The notes: generated by a model not told the origin, from the letters alone. A stretch of DNA of 64,000 bases from Mycobacterium sp. 1554424.7 (GCF_001665295.1 NZ_LZSE01000105.1:1-64000); one strand, 5' to 3'. Shown: positions 53,564 through 63,111, counted from the stretch's first letter. A program made the numbers and translations.

Positions 53564-54412
53564 CTATCCCGACAGGTTGAAGTTGCCGTTACTACCGTAA
53601 ATAGAGAGCGAGACCAGTAGCGTTACCGAAACCACCACGATCAGCGAGGTGCGCACCGCGTTTCCTGTCGCTACGCCCACACCCGCGGGCCCACCGGAAG
53701 CGAAATAGCCGTAATAGGTGTGTATCAGCAGGACGGTGAGCGCCATCAGGATCGCTTGCAGGAAAGACCACAACAAGTCGATCGGGTTCAGGAACGTGTC
53801 GAAGTAGTGCTCGTACAGACCGGAGGACTGCCCGAGCAAAAACGTCGTGGTGAACTGGCTCGCGACGAACGACAGGATGACGGCGATGCTGTACAGCGGC
53901 GTGATCGCGAGCATTCCGGCCAGGATTCGGGTACTGACCAGGTACGAAATCGGGCGAATAGCCATGCTTTCCAGCGCGTCGATCTCTTCGTTGATCCGCA
54001 TCGCGCCCAGCTGAGCGGTCACCCCGGCCCCGAAGGTTGCCGCCAGACCGATCCCGACGACCACCGGCGCCGAGATACGCACATTGATGAAGGCGGCCAA
54101 AAAGCCGGTCAACGCCTCGATGCCGATGTTGCCCAGCGACGAATACCCCTGCACCGCCAGGACACCGCCGGTGGCAAGCGTCAGGAACCCGACGATCACC
54201 ACCGTGCCGCCAATCATCGCCAAAGTGCCGGCGCCCATGCTGATCTCGGCGATCAGCCGAATCACTTCGCGCCGGTAATGCACCGCCGCGAACGGCGCAG
54301 CGGCTAGCGCCTTGGCGTAGAAAAGCGTGTGATCGCCGATTCGACCCAACGTTCCGACAGGCCGGTCGAGTTGGTTGAAGAGCCTGGGATAGGCGGCTCG
54401 CAGCGTCATCAT
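53564..54412 (-). CDS. yrbEB: YrbEB, MlaE-type permease of the Mce transporter
   Basis: 282 aa, five to six membrane helices. MlaE family signature GAMRINEEIDALESMAIRPISYLVSTRILAG (about 135-165), the coupling loop that meets the ATPase, and the preceding FAAFINVRISAPVVVGIGLAATFGAGVTAQLG. A second permease beside YrbEA forms the inner-membrane heterodimer for lipid import. 16 nt after yrbEA. Start could be either of two adjacent ATGs; the first is used. Confidence 0.93.
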   Translation of the reverse strand: MMTLRAAYPRLFNQLDRPVGTLGRIGDHTLFYAKALAAAPFAAVHYRREVIRLIAEISMGAGTLAMIGGTVVIVGFLTLATGGVLAVQGYSSLGNIGIEALTGFLAAFINVRISAPVVVGIGLAATFGAGVTAQLGAMRINEEIDALESMAIRPISYLVSTRILAGMLAITPLYSIAVILSFVASQFTTTFLLGQSSGLYEHYFDTFLNPIDLLWSFLQAILMALTVLLIHTYYGYFASGGPAGVGVATGNAVRTSLIVVVSVTLLVSLSIYGSNGNFNLSG

Positions 54413-54428
54413 CCGCCTCTTCCCGCCG

Positions 54429-55247
54429 TCACTTCGCCGTCATCTTGATGCCGATGGCGGTGACCAAAACATTGACCACGAAGAGCGACATGAAGGCGTA
54501 GACCACCGTTTCGTTCACCGCATTGCCGACAGCCTTGGCACCCCCGCCGCTGATGATCAAGCCGCGATAGCAGGCGACCAGCCCCGCGATGAGGCCGAAA
54601 AGCGCTGCCTTGACACAAGAAATGATCACTTCGGGCACTCCGGTCAACAAGGTGATGCCCGCGGCGAACGCACCCGGATTGACGTCTTGCACAAACACCG
54701 AAAAGATGTAGCCGCCGACGATCCCGATGATGCACACCAAGCTGTTCAGCAGCAAGGCCACCAGCCCGGAGGCCAGCATTCGCGGCGTGACCAAGCGTTG
54801 GACCGGGTCGATGCCCAGCACCTCCATAGCGTCGATTTCCTCGCGGATGGTACGCGAACCCAGATCCGCGCAGATCGCCGTCGCACCCGCGCCGGCGACG
54901 ATCAACACGGTCACGACCGGGCCGACCTGGGTGACCGCACCAAACGCCGCCCCGGCGCCCGACAGGTCGGCAGCACCGAGTTCACGCAAGAGGATGTTGA
55001 GCGTAAAGCTGATCAGGGTGGTAAAAGGGATGGCCACCAACAATGTCGGCACCAGCGCGACTCGGGCGATGAACCAAGACTGTTCCAGGAACTCGCGCCC
55101 TTGGAAGGGCCGGCGGAACGCGAACTTGATCGCATCCGCCGACATCGCAAATAAACCCCCGACACCCTGCAGGGGCCCAGAGAGGTCCCATTTCAGTTTC
55201 AGCGGGGGCAATCCCGGTGACCAACGGTCGCCAGCCTTATCTGCCAT
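54429..55247 (-). CDS. yrbEA: YrbEA, MlaE-type permease of the Mce transporter
   Basis: 272 aa from ATG 55247; a TTG nine bases upstream is possible. MlaE coupling loop ICADLGSRTIREEIDAMEVLGIDPVQRLVTPRMLASG and several helices (LVPTLLVAIPFTTLISFTLNIL; VVTVLIVAGAGATAI; LVCIIGIVGGYIFSVFV). First gene of the yrbEAB-mceABCDEF operon, 325 nt downstream of the CoA-transferase stop. Works with YrbEB and an Mkl-type ATPase encoded elsewhere. Confidence 0.93.
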   Translation of the reverse strand: MADKAGDRWSPGLPPLKLKWDLSGPLQGVGGLFAMSADAIKFAFRRPFQGREFLEQSWFIARVALVPTLLVAIPFTTLISFTLNILLRELGAADLSGAGAAFGAVTQVGPVVTVLIVAGAGATAICADLGSRTIREEIDAMEVLGIDPVQRLVTPRMLASGLVALLLNSLVCIIGIVGGYIFSVFVQDVNPGAFAAGITLLTGVPEVIISCVKAALFGLIAGLVACYRGLIISGGGAKAVGNAVNETVVYAFMSLFVVNVLVTAIGIKMTAK

Positions 55248-55572
55248 AGGCGTCAAATCCTCTGAGCATCACAAGACCGACAGTCTGAAAAATCGGCGGG
55301 GCCGGCAACGAATTCGTACAGTGGACGACGAAATGCCCAACGGGCAGACACATTCCGGCATCTGGCTCCGGCGCCACAACCGATTCCATCCTCACGCCAG
55401 GCCTCCATTCTGTTGCGTGAGTTGGCGCTCCATAACGAGGGGCCCCTTGTCTTGAAGCGTTCGGCGATTATGACTCATGCCGCGTCCCGGGGGAACGGAA
55501 AATTTAAAACCGTTATCGGACAGTCTGTGTTCTGCTCGGACATCTCAGGCTTGGCTCCAGTCCCTGTAGCAC
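55248..55572 (-). promoter_or_regulatory. Gene-free leader of the mce operon
   Basis: 325 nt between the CoA-transferase stop and yrbEA on the same strand. No credible coding frame. Contains two direct copies of GACAGTCTG (55279-55287 and 55519-55527), A/T-richer patches (55495-55515 with AAATTTAAAACC) suited to a promoter, and otherwise no hairpin of note. Taken as the operon promoter region, so mce is not simply read through from the CaiB/ALDH genes. Confidence 0.5.
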
Positions 55573-56778
55573 TCAAGTGACGGCGCCAGCCGTCTTGAGC
55601 TCGATGATGCGGTCCCAATCGAGCCCGATTTCCAGCAGGATTTCTTCGGTCTGCTCGGCGAAACCGGGCGCCGGGCCCGTGCGCGGAGCCGTGACATCGA
55701 ACTGCACCGGGTTGGCGACCAGGTCGAGTTCGCCTGCGCGAACCAGGTACTCGTTGGCCCGGATTTGGGCGTCGTCGACCGCCTGCAAGGTGTCCTGCAC
55801 GGGCGCCCACGGACCGGCAAGCGTGGCAAAGCGTTCGCTCCACTCGGCAAGCGTGCGGGTTGCGATCACCTTGGTCAAGATCTCGACGGCATCCGCGGTG
55901 TTGGCGGCGATTTTCTCGACGGTGGCGAAGCGGGGATCGTCGGCCAGCTCCGGCAGCTCGACGTGCTGGCAAACGTCGGCCCAGAACTTGGTGGGCTGCA
56001 TCATCACGAAGGAGATGTAGCGGCCGTCGGACGTGGCGTACAACCCGACCAACGGATTGTTCGGCGCGCCGTGCACACCGGGTGGCGGCGGTTCCAGCCG
56101 CTGTCCCAGATGCTTCGTCAGCGCGACCGTATGTCCCATGGCCCAGAAGCCACTGCCCAGCAGCGACACGTCGACGACCGACGGTTCGCCGGTGCGCTCG
56201 CGCTTGAGCAAGGCCGCCGCGATGCCGCCGGCGAGGTTGGTACCGGAGATGGTGTCGCCGTAGGCCGGCCCGGGGGGCGCGATCATGCCGGGCATCCCGG
56301 CAGGGGTGATGGTCGCGGCGGTGCCGGCCCGGCACCAGAACGCGGTCATGTCGTAGCCGCCCTTTTCCGATTCGGTTCCCCGGGGGCCGAGCGCGCTCCC
56401 GCGGGCGTAGACGATGTTCGGATTGACCGTACGAATGTCGTCGACATCGATGCCGAACTTCTTCCGGTGAGCGGGAAGGAAGCTCGTGAGGAACACGTCG
56501 GACCGGCGGGCCAGCTCGTAGAGCACCTCCTTGCCCTCGGGCACCGACATGTCGAGTCCGATGCTGCGCTTGCCGCGGTTGGCGTGTTCGATGTTGGGGT
56601 TCGGGTCACCCTCGACGCGCAGCATGCCGGTCTGCCGCAGCCCGCGTTGCGGGTCGCCGGTCACGGCGTGCTCGACCTTGACCACGTCGGCCCCCCACTC
56701 GGCGAGCACGGCGCCGGCCGACGGGACGAACCCGTACATGGCGACCTCCAGGACGCGGATGCCCTCCAGCGGCCTCAT
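55573..56778 (-). CDS. CaiB/BaiF class III CoA-transferase
   Basis: 401 aa from ATG 56778, overlapping the ALDH stop by 4 nt. Fold signatures: GIRVLEVAMYGFVPSAGAVLAEWGADVVKVEH, RGKRSIGLDMSVPEGKEVLYELARRSDVFL, GYDMTAFWCRAGTAAT (expected catalytic Asp region) and GQRLEPPPPGVHGAPNNPLVGLYATSDGRYI. Moves CoA between acids or racemises an acyl-CoA; family members in mycobacterial sterol/bile-acid-like degradation are known. Substrate uncertain. Frame upstream to 57717 is antisense to ALDH coding and ignored. Confidence 0.88.
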   Translation of the reverse strand: MRPLEGIRVLEVAMYGFVPSAGAVLAEWGADVVKVEHAVTGDPQRGLRQTGMLRVEGDPNPNIEHANRGKRSIGLDMSVPEGKEVLYELARRSDVFLTSFLPAHRKKFGIDVDDIRTVNPNIVYARGSALGPRGTESEKGGYDMTAFWCRAGTAATITPAGMPGMIAPPGPAYGDTISGTNLAGGIAAALLKRERTGEPSVVDVSLLGSGFWAMGHTVALTKHLGQRLEPPPPGVHGAPNNPLVGLYATSDGRYISFVMMQPTKFWADVCQHVELPELADDPRFATVEKIAANTADAVEILTKVIATRTLAEWSERFATLAGPWAPVQDTLQAVDDAQIRANEYLVRAGELDLVANPVQFDVTAPRTGPAPGFAEQTEEILLEIGLDWDRIIELKTAGAVT

Positions 56779-58292
56779 GCGGGCGCCCCCACAACGGGAA
56801 CGGCAAAAGTCTTGCCCTCCAAGAACTCCTCCATCCCCGCGACGCCCATCTCGCGGCCGACACCGGACTGCTTGAAGCCCCCGAACGGGCTGTCGGCGGC
56901 GAAGTAGTTGCCGCCGTTGATGGAAAACGATCCGGTGCGGATCCGGCGCGCCACCGCCAGGGCGCGGTCCTGGTCGCGGCTGAAGACCGCGCCGGCCAGG
57001 CCGTAGATCGAGTTGTTGGCGATGCGCACCGCTTCGTCGTCGTCGTCGAACGCGATGACCACCAGCACCGGCCCGAAGACCTCGTCCTGGGCGATTTCGC
57101 TGTCGGGGTCGATGTCGGTGAGCAGCGTGGGCGCATAGAAGTAGCCGGGGTCCAACCGCTTGCCGCCGGTGACCAGGGTCGCGCCCGCGGCGACGGCCCG
57201 CTGGACCATGCCGTCGACCTTGTCGCGCTGGCGCTCGTTGATGAGCGGACCCATGAGCGTCTTCGGATCGGCGGGGTCGCCGTGGCGCACCTTGGCGAAG
57301 TTGGCCGCGATCAGCTCGACAATCTCGTCGTGATGCGACCTGGGCACCAACAGCCGCGACGTGAGCGCGCAGCCCTGCCCGGCGTGGGTGACCATGCTGA
57401 ACGCCGCGAACATGCTCGCACCGGCGAAGTCCGCGTCGTCGAGCATGATCACGGCCGACTTGCCGCCCAGCTCCAGGAAGACGCGTTTGACGGTCTCGCT
57501 CGCGGCGGCCATGATCTTGCGCCCGACGGCGGTGGATCCGGTGAAGGTGACGACGTCGACGTCGGGGCTGGTGGTCAGCGCCTCCCCGACGGCCGCGTCC
57601 GAGGAAGTAAGGACGTTGACCACGCCGGCCGGGATGTCGGTGTGGTTGGCGATCAGCTCGCCGAGCGCCAGCGTGACCAGCGGGGTGTCCGGCGCCCCCT
57701 TGAGCACCACGGTGCATCCGGCAGCCAGCGCCGGGGCCAGCTTGGCGAGCGCGAGCTGGTTCGGATAGTTGTAGGCGATGATGGCGGCCACCACGCCCGC
57801 GGCTTCCTTCTCCACCCAGCGGTGATGAAGCATGCCCCGCGATTCGACCTCGCCGAGGTCTTCGGAGAACTGATAGGTGCGCAGCAGGTCGGCGTAGAAG
57901 CGCACGATCTTGATCGGGTCGTCGAGCTGAGCGCCGTGGGTTAGCGCGCGGGTTGCGCCGACCTCGGCGATGGTCAGCTCACGCAGCTCCTCGGCGTGCT
58001 CGACCAGCGCCGTGTGCAGCTGGTCGAGGCAGCGGATCCGCGACTCGACGTCGGTCGACCAGTCGGTGGTATCGAAGGCGTGCCGTGCCGCCGAGATCGC
58101 CGCTTGCGCCTGCTCGACGCCGGCGTCCGGCGCATGCCCGATGACCGCACCGGTGGCGGGGTTGATCGAGGGGAACGTCTTATCGGCGGTGACAAGCCGG
58201 CCGTCAATCAGAAGTCGGCGATCGACCTGTGCCTCGGGCGCGGCATCCGCAATCGTCTTCGCGGTGGTCTCTGCCGTGTCCTGCACTGGCAT
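56775..58292 (-). CDS. NAD(P)+-dependent aldehyde dehydrogenase
   Basis: 505 aa, ATG start. Cofactor motif FTGSTAVGRKIM, general base Glu in LELGGKS (about 274) and nucleophile Cys308 in HAGQGCALTSR; C-terminal ...SPFGGFKQSGVGREMG. A complete ALDH-superfamily enzyme, about the usual 490-500 aa. It oxidises an aldehyde to acid, which the CaiB enzyme or a ligase may then handle (inference). First gene of a two-gene minus-strand unit, divergent from the SDR. Confidence 0.92.
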   Translation of the reverse strand: MPVQDTAETTAKTIADAAPEAQVDRRLLIDGRLVTADKTFPSINPATGAVIGHAPDAGVEQAQAAISAARHAFDTTDWSTDVESRIRCLDQLHTALVEHAEELRELTIAEVGATRALTHGAQLDDPIKIVRFYADLLRTYQFSEDLGEVESRGMLHHRWVEKEAAGVVAAIIAYNYPNQLALAKLAPALAAGCTVVLKGAPDTPLVTLALGELIANHTDIPAGVVNVLTSSDAAVGEALTTSPDVDVVTFTGSTAVGRKIMAAASETVKRVFLELGGKSAVIMLDDADFAGASMFAAFSMVTHAGQGCALTSRLLVPRSHHDEIVELIAANFAKVRHGDPADPKTLMGPLINERQRDKVDGMVQRAVAAGATLVTGGKRLDPGYFYAPTLLTDIDPDSEIAQDEVFGPVLVVIAFDDDDEAVRIANNSIYGLAGAVFSRDQDRALAVARRIRTGSFSINGGNYFAADSPFGGFKQSGVGREMGVAGMEEFLEGKTFAVPVVGAPA

Positions 58293-58563
58293 CCGTACTC
58301 CCTCATGTGGTGACGGTCACGAAAATTTCATTCTCTTCCCCGGCGAATCTTACATTCGGGTCTCGATAATTCAAGAAACTCTCAGGAATCGGGATCCGGC
58401 CGCTGACCGGCTCTGTAGTCGCGGGACGTGGGCTCTCGGCGCAGGCCGCGCGCGTTTTTGTACCCATGTTGCATGCCGCTCCAGGGCGAGAGTAAGGTTC
58501 TCATAATTGTAAGCGAGATTCTTTGTGGCCGAGACGGCCAGGTTTGGGAGATGAGGTCTCAAT
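58293..58563. promoter_or_regulatory. Divergent promoter region of the ALDH and SDR genes
   Basis: 271 nt with no gene. A/T-richer segments lie near each start: TCATTCTCTTCC and GAATCTTACATTCGGG on the ALDH side, CATAATTGTAAGCGAGATTC on the SDR side. GAATCTTACA and, inverted, TTGTAAGCGAGATTC hint at related half-sites but symmetry is imperfect. The segment thus probably drives both catabolic units. Confidence 0.4.
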
Positions 58564-59265
58564 GTGAAGACCGCGGTGGTCACCGGTGGCGGATCCGGCA
58601 TCGGTCAGGCGGTCGCGCAACGGCTGCGGGCCGACGGACTCGACGTCGCCACGATCGACCTCCGGCCGTCCGAAGCCGACTTCGCCTTCACCGCCGACGT
58701 CACCGACCGGTCGCAGGTGGACGCCGCGCTCGCGGGCATCCGCGCGCAGCTGGGTCCGGTGACGGTCCTCGTCAACGCCGCGGGTCTGGACGGCTTCAAG
58801 CGTTTCGCCAACATCACCTTCGAAGACTGGCAGCGGGTGGTCGACGTCAACCTCCACGGCGTCTTCCACGTGACCCAGGCGGTGCTGCCCGACATGGTCG
58901 AGGCCGGCTGGGGACGCATCGTCAACATCTCGTCGTCGAGCACCCATTCCGGCGCGCCCTACATGAGCCACTACGTGGCGGCCAAGTCCGCGGTCAACGG
59001 CCTGACCAAGTCGCTGGCCCTGGAGTACGGACCCAACGGCATCACCGTGAACGCCGTACCGCCGGGGTTCATCGACACCCCGATGCTGCGCGCCGCCGAG
59101 AAGAAGGGGTTCCTCGGCGACATCGATGAGACCATCGCCCGGACCCCGGTGCGCCGGATCGGCAGGCCGGAAGACATCGCCGCCGCGTGCGCTTTTCTGA
59201 TCTCCGAGGAAGCCGGCTACATCACCGGTCAGATCCTGGGCGTCAACGGCGGCCGGAACACCTGA
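58564..59265 (+). CDS. Short-chain dehydrogenase/reductase (SDR)
   Basis: 233 aa, GTG start. Cofactor motif TGGGSGIG (7-14), NAAG (71-74), catalytic Tyr137 and Lys141 in YVAAK with Ser in NISSSSTHSG. Typical classical SDR, 3-oxoacyl/hydroxysteroid-type oxidoreductase; specific substrate unknown. First of SDR, ferredoxin, P450 in one direction, spaced 43 and 14 nt, suggesting one operon in which P450 hydroxylation is followed by alcohol oxidation (inference). Confidence 0.9.
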   Translation: MKTAVVTGGGSGIGQAVAQRLRADGLDVATIDLRPSEADFAFTADVTDRSQVDAALAGIRAQLGPVTVLVNAAGLDGFKRFANITFEDWQRVVDVNLHGVFHVTQAVLPDMVEAGWGRIVNISSSSTHSGAPYMSHYVAAKSAVNGLTKSLALEYGPNGITVNAVPPGFIDTPMLRAAEKKGFLGDIDETIARTPVRRIGRPEDIAAACAFLISEEAGYITGQILGVNGGRNT

Positions 59266-59308
59266 GCATCGACTCAAAAGGAGACAGTGTGGGAGAGGGC
59301 GCGACACC

Positions 59309-59509
59309 GTGAAGGTCTGGGTTGATCCGGAACGCTGCCAGGGCCACACCCTGTGCGCGATGATCGCACCGGACTCGTTCCAGCTCAACGACATCGACGG
59401 CAGTTCGTCGGCGATCGACGAGGTGGTGCCGGCCGACAAGGAGGATCAGGTTCGCGAAGCCGCCCACTCCTGCCCGGAGCAGGCGATCGTCGTCACGGAT
59501 GAAACGTAA
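59309..59509 (+). CDS. [3Fe-4S]-type ferredoxin with His in the cluster motif
   Basis: 66 aa, GTG start. Ligand pattern Cys10-x2-His13-x2-Cys16 and Cys55-Pro, so the position of the second cysteine of C-x2-C-x2-C is histidine; this variant occurs in mycobacterial and other actinobacterial P450-partner ferredoxins. It passes electrons from a reductase to the P450 encoded 14 nt downstream. No ferredoxin reductase in the window. RBS-like AGGAGA sequence lies upstream of the SDR-ferredoxin gap. Confidence 0.9.
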   Translation: MKVWVDPERCQGHTLCAMIAPDSFQLNDIDGSSSAIDEVVPADKEDQVREAAHSCPEQAIVVTDET

Positions 59510-59523
59510 AGGGAGACAGCGCC

Positions 59524-60900
59524 TTGAGTGTCGACGACAGCGTTGATGACCAGGTCAGCGACAGCGACCGTAAACGGAACCGGTATCACTTCGATCGGCA
59601 CTCCGCGGACTACCGGGCGCGGTTCAAAGATGTCACCGAGGAGATGCACGCCCGGTGCCCGATGGCGTGGAGCGACACTTACGGCGGGCATTGGGTGGCG
59701 GCCGGCAGCCACGAGGTCTTCGAGCTCGCCCGCTGCCCCGCGGTCTCCAACGATCACGACGTGAACAACGAACGCCGCGGCTACAAAGGCATTTCGATCC
59801 CGACGGCCAGCCGCATCAACGGTATCCGCGGCGGCATCCTGGAGATGGACAACCCCGAGCACAAAACCTACCGGGCCGTGCTGAACCCCTACTTGTCGCC
59901 GGCCGCGGTCAAGCGCTGGGAGCCGTTCATCGACGACGTGACGCGCGCCTGCCTCGACGAGAAGATCGAGGAAGGCCGCATCGACTTCGTCGATGACCTG
60001 GCGAACGTCGTGCCGGCCGTGCTGACGCTGGCGATGATGGGCATCCCGCTCAAAAACTGGCAGATGTACAGCGAGCCGACGCATGCCGCGGTGTACACCC
60101 CGGAGCATTCCCCCGACATCCAGCGGGTCACCGAGATGCACCGCCAAATGGGGATCGACCTGATCAACAACATGATCGAGATTCGGGAGAATCCGCGCCC
60201 CGGCCTGGTCAATGCCCTGCTCGAAATGCGGATCGACGGCGAGCCCGCGCCCGATCTGGAAATCATCGGAAACCTCGGATTGATCATCGGTGGCGGCTTC
60301 GACACCACCACGGCGCTCACGGCCCATTCGCTGGAATGGCTTTCCCAGAATCCCGATCAGCGGGAGCTGCTCAGTAAGCAGCGCGAGACGCTCCTCGATC
60401 CCGCGACCGAAGAGTTCCTGCGCTACTTCACCCCGGCGCCCGGCGACGGCAGGACCTTCGCCGACGACGTCGAACTCGACGGCATCACCTTCAAGGAGGG
60501 CGAGCGGCTGTGGATTTCGTGGGCCATGGCCAACCGCGACCCCGCGGTGTTCCACGACCCGGACGACATCGTCCTCGATCGCAAAGGCAACCGGCACTTC
60601 AGCTTTGGGCTCGGTGTACACCGCTGCGCCGGATCGAACGTGGCCCGCACCGTGTTCAAGTCCATGCTCACCGCGGTCCTCGACCGGATGCCCGACTACG
60701 CGTGCGACCCCGAAGGCACCGTCCACTACGAGACCATCGGCGTCATCCAGGGCATGCGCAAGCTGCCGGCGACCTTCACGCCCGGGCGCAGGATCGGAGC
60801 GGGCCTGGACGAGACGCTGGAGAAGCTGCAACGCGTCTGCGACGAGCAAGAGCTGGCCAGGCCGATCACCGAGCGCAAGGAAGCGGCGGTAATCGACTAG
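59524..60900 (+). CDS. Cytochrome P450 (ferredoxin-linked)
   Basis: 458 aa, TTG start after AAAGGGAGA. I-helix GGGFDTTT (about 258-265), ExxR in EEFLRY, heme loop FGLGVHRCAG (361-370) with Cys368. About 40 residues longer than typical bacterial P450s, mainly at the C-terminus (GAGLDETLEKLQRVCDEQELARPITERKE). Acts with the adjacent ferredoxin. Substrate unknown; proximity to mce suggests lipid or sterol oxidation (inference). Confidence 0.92.
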   Translation: MSVDDSVDDQVSDSDRKRNRYHFDRHSADYRARFKDVTEEMHARCPMAWSDTYGGHWVAAGSHEVFELARCPAVSNDHDVNNERRGYKGISIPTASRINGIRGGILEMDNPEHKTYRAVLNPYLSPAAVKRWEPFIDDVTRACLDEKIEEGRIDFVDDLANVVPAVLTLAMMGIPLKNWQMYSEPTHAAVYTPEHSPDIQRVTEMHRQMGIDLINNMIEIRENPRPGLVNALLEMRIDGEPAPDLEIIGNLGLIIGGGFDTTTALTAHSLEWLSQNPDQRELLSKQRETLLDPATEEFLRYFTPAPGDGRTFADDVELDGITFKEGERLWISWAMANRDPAVFHDPDDIVLDRKGNRHFSFGLGVHRCAGSNVARTVFKSMLTAVLDRMPDYACDPEGTVHYETIGVIQGMRKLPATFTPGRRIGAGLDETLEKLQRVCDEQELARPITERKEAAVID

Positions 60901-61031
60901 ACCGCGCAGCTCAGGGTCACGCTAGGTACCGAAATGAGCCGTTGACCGCCGCAATTTTTCCGAGTAGGCATGTTCAGCGTAACCGCGCCTTATATTTGGG
61001 CCGAGCGGGTGCAGGGATGGGAGACGCATCG

Positions 61032-61463
61032 GTGAAGACTTTCGCAGTGAGCCTGGCGCTTGCCATGGCCGCGCTGACTCTTACGCCGACCGCCCGCGCG
61101 GACATGCAGGTCGGCAATTACCGGCTGGTCACCGACCGGGATCCCGGCCACGTCTGGATTTTCGCGATCCGACCGTGCAGGTATAACGAAGGACCGGAAT
61201 GCTTGACCGTCCAAGCGATTGCGCAACCAAACGGGCAAGCCGCGCCCTGGAAGTCAGACGCTCATTTGTCCAACGGCCGCTACAACTTGGTTGTCGATGT
61301 TCCCGACGGTGTGCGCTGCGTGGTCCAGTTCTTTCCCTCGCACGACGTCTATTCATGGGATCCAGTGACGCTGACGGGTCAGGTCGACTCAACGTTCGAC
61401 ACGGGCTGTGGCGGCGGCCCAGGGGGCACCACCACGTACCCGTTCTCGTTCGTGCGATGGTAG
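61032..61463 (+). CDS. Small secreted protein, unknown, second Mam locus
   Basis: 143 aa from GTG 61032 with GGGAG nearby; ATG 61017 would add five residues. Signal peptide KTFAVSLALAMAALTLTPTARAD. The mature protein has four cysteines (RPCRYNEGPEC, VRCVVQFF, TGCGGGPG) and ends in GTTTYPFSFVRW. Similar in kind to the other small exported proteins near mce genes. No family named. 140 nt before the second Mam pair. Confidence 0.7.
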   Translation: MKTFAVSLALAMAALTLTPTARADMQVGNYRLVTDRDPGHVWIFAIRPCRYNEGPECLTVQAIAQPNGQAAPWKSDAHLSNGRYNLVVDVPDGVRCVVQFFPSHDVYSWDPVTLTGQVDSTFDTGCGGGPGGTTTYPFSFVRW

Positions 61464-61603
61464 CCGCGACCACCCTTGCCCTTCGAAGCCTTTCGTCCGC
61501 GATCAAGCGCGCCGTTTCGCGGGCACGTTGCTATCAGGAATGGTCAGTACAGTGCGAGATACCGGTGTTCGGTCGATGACGATGGTGACGGGCGGTAAAC
61601 GGG

Positions 61604-62500
61604 GTGGCTGACGGGAAAGAACCGCCGGAAGACTCGGCCACCGCAAAAGCCGACGCGAGGGCGTTGCTCGAAGAAGCGGAGGCGGAAGCCGCCGAAGCCG
61701 AGGCGCTGGCCGCCGCGGCGCGCGCCCGAGCCCGCGCCGCCCGGCTCCGGCGTGAAGCGCTGGCCGAGGCCGCCCAGACCCCCGAGGCCGCCGAAACCAC
61801 TGAAGCCGCCGAGACCCCCGACACCGAAAAGCCACCGTCGGACGCCGACGACGCCGCCGACACCGAAACGCCACCGTCGGACGCCGACGACGTCGCCGAC
61901 GCCGACGCCGACGACACAGTCGAAGATTCCGGCGCGCAGAGCGATGAGGACGCCCCCGAGGAGACCGTCGAGGCCGCGGAACCGCAATCCAGACCGTCGA
62001 GGCGGCGATTACGGTTGCCGTCGTGGTCGACAACTCTCAAAGTCGCGGCCGTCGTCCTCATCTTGGGCTTTGTCGGCGTCACCGGATACATGGCGTGGCA
62101 AGACCACGAGGCCACAGAGCGATCACGGCGCGCCGCCAACTTCCTGGCCGGGGCCAGGCAGGGAATCATCAACATGACCTCCCTCGACTTCAACCACGCC
62201 AAGGAAGACGTCCAACGGGTGATCGACAGCTCCACCGGCCAGTTCAGGGACGACTTTGCGCAGCGCGCAAAGGATTTCACGTCGGTGGTCGAGCAGTCCA
62301 AAGTGACGACGCAAGGGACGGTCAACGCGGCGGCGCTCGAATCGATGGACGGCAATTCCGCATCGGTGTTGGTGTCGGCGACGTCCAAGATCACCAATGC
62401 CGCAGGCGCCAAGGATGAACCGCGCGTGTTTCGGCTCAGGGTCACCGTGACCGAAGACGGCGGACAGTACAAGATGTCGAAAGTGGACTTCGTACCGTGA
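61604..62500 (+). CDS. Mce-associated membrane protein (Mam), long form, copy 2
   Basis: 298 aa, GTG start. Very acidic and Ala-rich N-terminus with a coiled-coil stretch [41 protein letters not shown] (18-58; quoted in parts elsewhere), a 39-bp tandem repeat, a membrane helix at about 145-164 and an exported domain ending [11 protein letters not shown]. Paralogue of 43539-44363. 4-nt overlap with the next Mam gene. Function by analogy: support of an Mce transporter. Confidence 0.85.
   Translation: MADGKEPPEDSATAKADARALLEEAEAEAAEAEALAAAARARARAARLRREALAEAAQTPEAAETTEAAETPDTEKPPSDADDAADTETPPSDADDVADADADDTVEDSGAQSDEDAPEETVEAAEPQSRPSRRRLRLPSWSTTLKVAAVVLILGFVGVTGYMAWQDHEATERSRRAANFLAGARQGIINMTSLDFNHAKEDVQRVIDSSTGQFRDDFAQRAKDFTSVVEQSKVTTQGTVNAAALESMDGNSASVLVSATSKITNAAGAKDEPRVFRLRVTVTEDGGQYKMSKVDFVP
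61831..61908 (+). repeat. 39-bp tandem repeat in the copy-2 Mam gene
   Basis: Two units starting at 61831 and 61870, GCCACCGTCGGACGCCGACG onward, encoding 13 residues ([13 protein letters not shown] and [13 protein letters not shown]). First 33 nt nearly identical, the end has diverged. Keeps frame; copy number may vary. Confidence 0.8.
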
Positions 62501-63111
62501 CCGATCGCGACACCGAATCCAACGAGAGCGCCGCGGAAGCCAAGGACACCGACTCAGCCGACGCGCCGGTTGATGAGTCACCCGAGCCGAAGATACGCCG
62601 GCGCTGGGCGCGGCCCCGTATTCCAGGCAACGTCCCGCTCGTTCCCGTGATCCTGGTCCTGCTGCTGCTGATGTCTGCCGGCGCGGCGGCGTGGATGTAC
62701 TTCGAGCGCTACCAGCCGAACCAACGCACCGACCCCGCCGTCGCCCGGGCGGTGGTCAGTGCGGCGTCCGACGGAACGGTTGCGCTGCTGTCGTATTCGC
62801 CCGAGTCGCTCGACAAGGACTTCGCCACCGCCAAGTCGCACCTTTCCGGGGATTTCCTGTCGTACTACACCCAGTTCACCGACCAGATCGTGGCCCCGGC
62901 GGCCAAAGAGAAGTCGCTCAAAACCACCGCGCACGTCATGGGCGCGGGGGTGCAGGAGTTGCATCCGGATTCGGCCGTGGTTCTGGTGTATGTCGACCAG
63001 AGCACGACGAGCAAGGACCGGCCCGACCCCACGTTGGCGGCCAGCACCGTGCTGGTGAGCATGAATCGCATCAACGGCAGCTGGCTGATCACCAAGTTCG
63101 AGCCGATCTAG
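62497..63111 (+). CDS. Mce-associated membrane protein (Mam), short form, copy 2
   Basis: 204 aa, GTG overlapping the previous stop by 4 nt. Acidic head, membrane helix 48-69 ([21 protein letters not shown]), exported domain with [31 protein letters not shown] and [26 protein letters not shown], then [13 protein letters not shown]. Close paralogue of 44360-44977. A hairpin follows the stop. Confidence 0.85.
   Translation: MTDRDTESNESAAEAKDTDSADAPVDESPEPKIRRRWARPRIPGNVPLVPVILVLLLLMSAGAAAWMYFERYQPNQRTDPAVARAVVSAASDGTVALLSYSPESLDKDFATAKSHLSGDFLSYYTQFTDQIVAPAAKEKSLKTTAHVMGAGVQELHPDSAVVLVYVDQSTTSKDRPDPTLAASTVLVSMNRINGSWLITKFEPI

Noticed and set aside
55279-55527. Two GACAGTCTG copies 240 bp apart before yrbEA
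   Set aside because: Nine-base direct repeats can occur by chance; reported only as part of the leader description.
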